From Thermococcus aggregans (GTDB taxonomy: Archaea > Methanobacteriota_B > Thermococci > Thermococcales > Thermococcaceae): 64,000 bases of DNA. The first letter of the stretch is position 1, and every line of letters begins with the position of its first letter. The position numbers and the translations under genes are program-made. The stretch is taken from NCBI RefSeq assembly GCF_024022995.1, contig NZ_CP099582.1, positions 124,001 through 188,000 of the forward strand, read 5' to 3'. Below the pieces are notes generated by a model. The model was not told the origin of the DNA and made no database searches. It saw only the letters and a program-made list of their open reading frames with translations. Positions 61,852 through 64,000 of the stretch are shown in pieces.

Positions 61852-62861
61852 TACCACATCTTAGGATACCAGTCCCTCGGCATAAAAACTTTCTCAACAT
61901 CGACTGCAATGCCCTTGGTTTTGGTGAGCATTTCCTGCGTGTTCATCTTTGCCTTGCCCAAAGCAACGAGCTCATCCTTGAGGGTCATTATTGCAACAAG
62001 GTCTCCCTGCTTTATGCCTTTATGGAGCTTTACTATCCCGGGAACTGCCAAATCAGCGCCATGAGTAACAGCAGCAACTGCGGAATCCCTTATCCACACC
62101 TTCGGAAGATGCTCTACAGCTTTTTCCATCGGCTGGATTGCTCTCCTAAAATACTCTTCAATGCCATCTTCTTTCCAAAAATAGTAGGCATCTATGAGAT
62201 CATGCAAGGTGACAAGGGTTTCATCTTCCTTAAACGGTCCGCTTCTTGTTCTCCTCAGCTCGGCCATGTGCGCTCCAACTCCCAAAGCCAAACCAATATG
62301 GTGGATGAGCGAACGGATATATGTCCCCGCCTCAACTCCTACCCTAAAGAGAACGTCCTTCCCCTCTATCTCAATTATCTCGATATAGTAAACCTTTCTC
62401 GTTCTAAGTCTTCTCTTAACGGCACTCCTTAGGGGGGGCCTTTGGATTATCTCACCTTCAAACTCCTTCATAATGGCATAGATTTTATCCTCTGGCACTT
62501 CACCATGAAGATGCATCAAAGCCACATACTCCTTACCTGCCGGTAAAAGTGCCTGAACAACCCTCGTGGCCCTTTCCAAAGCTACAGGCAAAACCCCAGT
62601 AACTTTTGGATCTAAGGTTCCCCCATGGCCGGCTTTCTGAAGGTTTAAAAGCTTCTTAACCCATGCAACAACCTCGTGACTTGTAGGACCGGGAGGCTTG
62701 TCAAGGTTTATAACTCCAAACCGCATATGCATTTCAATAGGCCTTTTATCTGGAGGAAATCCCCATTTCGGATTGGTTTCAGCTTTCTCGTCCTTGATAA
62801 TGATTTCTCTTTTGAGATCAGCGGGAAGTATTGCCTCTCGCTTTCCTTTTTTTCTACCCAT
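61851..62861 (-). CDS. cbf5: tRNA/rRNA pseudouridine synthase Cbf5 (TruB family)
   Basis: A 336-residue pseudouridine synthase, the catalytic subunit of H/ACA RNPs, which can also modify tRNA U55. The catalytic Asp84 is in GHGGTLDPKVTGVL; INLDKPPGPTSHEVV and GTYIRSLIHHIG are TruB motifs, and a C-terminal PUA domain (about 250-330) binds the ACA box. ATG 62861 follows GGTGG; TATA GGTTTATAACC at about 62893-62903. The end DWYPKMW is normal, so the adjacent remnant did not truncate it. Confidence 0.95.
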   Translation of the reverse strand: MGRKKGKREAILPADLKREIIIKDEKAETNPKWGFPPDKRPIEMHMRFGVINLDKPPGPTSHEVVAWVKKLLNLQKAGHGGTLDPKVTGVLPVALERATRVVQALLPAGKEYVALMHLHGEVPEDKIYAIMKEFEGEIIQRPPLRSAVKRRLRTRKVYYIEIIEIEGKDVLFRVGVEAGTYIRSLIHHIGLALGVGAHMAELRRTRSGPFKEDETLVTLHDLIDAYYFWKEDGIEEYFRRAIQPMEKAVEHLPKVWIRDSAVAAVTHGADLAVPGIVKLHKGIKQGDLVAIMTLKDELVALGKAKMNTQEMLTKTKGIAVDVEKVFMPRDWYPKMW

Positions 62862-63047
62862 TCTGCCCACCTACAAAAAATTGAGAAAAGAGGTTATAAA
62901 CCTTTACAGTTCCAAACAGCCTTGAGCATACAAACGCCTCAACATATAATATGCCAGAAAGGCATTAAACGACTTTCCCCATCAAAATGAGAGAGTTAAG
63001 AAAAGAAAGTTTGCAAAGTGGAAAGATAATGGACGAATCGCTCAAGA
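62862..63047. other. Spacer upstream of cbf5
   Basis: Holds the cbf5 promoter (minus TATA at about 62893-62903) and a small hairpin ATGCC-AGAAA-GGCAT (62951-62965). Just after the L14e stop, TCTTGAGTGA is followed by TCTTGAGCGA, a short imperfect tandem copy. Nothing else recognised. Confidence 0.4.
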
Positions 63048-63299
63048 TCACTCAAGACTTATTCCAGCCTGTTCAAGAGCGGCCTTGACGGCTTCGTCAT
63101 CGGCACCGCGCTCGATGTTAATCTTCTCCGGAAGGGGCTCAAGGTGCTTTATGTTCATCCTTCTCCTCTTCACCTTGTTCAAGCCTGCTCCAGTAACGAG
63201 GACGAAGTTCTTATCAATTATGTCAACAACAACTACCTTTTGTCCGGCTCTTCTTCCGGCAATAACCACAGCCAACCTTCCAACATCAATTGCTGGCAT
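63048..63299 (-). CDS. rpl14e: 50S ribosomal protein L14e
   Basis: An 83-residue eL14 homologue with a KOW-type N-terminus: [33 protein letters not shown], then [16 protein letters not shown]. It lies 20 nt after cmk, in the L34e-cmk-L14e order shared by Thermococcales, with cbf5 next. Confidence 0.95.
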   Translation of the reverse strand: MPAIDVGRLAVVIAGRRAGQKVVVVDIIDKNFVLVTGAGLNKVKRRRMNIKHLEPLPEKINIERGADDEAVKAALEQAGISLE

Positions 63300-63319
63300 T
63301 CATCCCACCTCCATCTTTT

Positions 63320-63877
63320 TTATTTCCCCGTGTCGCCATCGGGGTACAGGTGGTCGATGGCGGCCTTCACAATCGCGAAGACGCCATCGGGACCCCAATT
63401 GGCAGTGTTAATAACCAAATCATAAACTGAAAGGTCGTTAATGTCAATTCCATATAGATTTAAATACCTTTTCCTATTCTGCATTTCTCTCTCGGCAATT
63501 TGCATAAATGCTTCTTCAACACTTATGCCCTCTCTCCTTGCTACACGTTGAGCCCTTATCTGAATCGGCGCATCAAGCCATATCTTTAAATCAGCATCTT
63601 TTACCATCCATCCGGCCAAACGACCTTCTATAACCACATTGCATTCTTTTGCCGCCTCTACTTGCCTTCTATCAACTTCCCTGTCTATTTCTGGATGCAT
63701 CTCCGCATATTCTTGAAACTCCTGGAGAGACATGCCCATCTCTTTTGCCATCTGTCTAAATATCAAACCAGCGTAGACGTGCTTAAACCCATAGTACCTA
63801 GCCAGATTCTTGCAGAGAGTTGTGGTACCGCTCCCCGCTAATCCGCTTACTGTTATCACTAGGCACCCTTTAGGCAT
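63320..63877 (-). CDS. cmk: Cytidylate kinase (archaeal type)
   Basis: A 185-residue CMP/dCMP kinase that makes CDP from CMP and ATP. P-loop GLAGSGTTTLCKNLA, IEGRLAGW and the LID region AQRVARREGISVEEA are visible. It lies 22 nt after L34e. ATG with a plausible start at 63877 (MPKGCLVITVSG). Confidence 0.93.
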   Translation of the reverse strand: MPKGCLVITVSGLAGSGTTTLCKNLARYYGFKHVYAGLIFRQMAKEMGMSLQEFQEYAEMHPEIDREVDRRQVEAAKECNVVIEGRLAGWMVKDADLKIWLDAPIQIRAQRVARREGISVEEAFMQIAEREMQNRKRYLNLYGIDINDLSVYDLVINTANWGPDGVFAIVKAAIDHLYPDGDTGK

Positions 63878-63899
63878 GGTGCATCCCTTTCGTCCAAGA

Positions 63900-64000
63900 T
63901 TAGATGGCAGCCCTTACCTGAGCCTTCATAACCCTTCTCATACAGCTGGGGCAGAGATGTGGATAAGGCCTTTCTGGCCTCTTCTTGGTCTTGGGAAGCT
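63900..64000 (-). CDS. rpl34e: 50S ribosomal protein L34e (C-terminal part)
   Basis: The last 32 codons of a gene entering from the right edge. The residues [19 protein letters not shown] followed by [13 protein letters not shown] match the C-terminus of archaeal L34e, including one CxxC half of its zinc ribbon. The N-terminal part and the other zinc half lie outside the window. Confidence 0.9.
   Translation of the reverse strand, partial: LPKTKKRPERPYPHLCPSCMRRVMKAQVRAAI

Overview
The window is a chromosomal segment of a hyperthermophilic euryarchaeon of the order Thermococcales, most likely a Thermococcus of the T. litoralis type. The evidence is archaeal: split RNA polymerase genes (rpoA' and rpoA''), small subunits RpoH/N/K/D, ribosomal proteins L30e, L18e, L14e and L34e, Spt5, Cbf5, TrmB, GGTGA-type ribosome binding sites, CCA-encoding tRNA genes, and TTTATAAA-type TATA boxes about 25 nt before many starts. 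The sequence is AT-rich. No CRISPR array, rRNA operon or intact insertion sequence was seen. The species cannot be fixed without a database search.

Layout. (1) 1-11.1 kb is mixed. It holds the start of a GH57 4-alpha-glucanotransferase, divergent from a large secreted three-repeat DOMON/CBM9-like protein across a promoter region with two Thermococcales Glycolytic Motif-type operators. A dolichol-kinase-like protein, a HAD phosphatase, a DUF131 membrane protein, a cation/proton antiporter, MfnA decarboxylase, an NreA-type repair protein with a C-terminal PIP box and several hypotheticals follow. (2) 11.1-20.5 kb (minus) is the rpoH-rpoB-rpoA'-rpoA''-L30e-nusA-S12-S7 operon. (3) 20.5-22.1 kb holds five tRNA genes (Thr, Pro, Asn, CAT, Arg), a possible structured RNA and a dCTP deaminase-fold protein. 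(4) 22.1-26.8 kb (minus) is ftsZ followed by secE-spt5-L11-L1-L10-P1. (5) 27-35 kb holds dtdA, a TAXI-type TRAP transporter, two tiny membrane/pilin-like genes, a fucose-isomerase-like protein, a HARP-type RNase P and a BtpA-family protein.

(6) 35-51 kb is a carbohydrate and transport region. It starts with a thiamine/iron-type ABC transporter whose binding protein is encoded tail-to-tail with its ATPase and permease. A GH130-like enzyme, an archaeal debranching enzyme (amylo-1,6-glucosidase type) and a second fucose-isomerase-like protein follow. Next is the trehalose/maltose Mal-I cluster in the order malE-malF-malG-treT-trmB-malK, with a perfect TrmB operator over the malE promoter, and then a divergent PfkB sugar kinase. 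Sugar imported by MalEFGK would be split by TreT and fed to glycolysis. TrmB controls the cluster, and the TGM sites at the left edge tie the glucanotransferase to the global glycolytic regulator.

(7) 51-55 kb holds a cysteine-synthase-like gene broken by one extra base, ThiI, a stand-alone ThiI-like PP-loop paralogue and a nitroreductase. (8) 55-61 kb (minus) is the S13-S4-S11-rpoD-[tRNA-Leu]-L18e-L13-S9-rpoN-[tRNA-Pro]-rpoK-enolase-like-S2 operon, with sense tRNA genes lying between protein genes. A methyltransferase gene ahead of it runs 15 nt into tRNA-Ser. (9) 61.6-64 kb holds a small decayed, possibly IS200/IS605-related segment next to cbf5, then L14e, cmk and the end of L34e.

Most of the window is conserved core genome. 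The points most worth checking are the paired TGM operators, the CDS/tRNA-Ser overlap, the embedded tRNAs, the frameshifted cysteine-synthase gene, the compositionally odd malK, the degenerate enolase-like protein, the glutamate-less dCTP-deaminase-fold protein and the unassigned structured segments in intergenic DNA.
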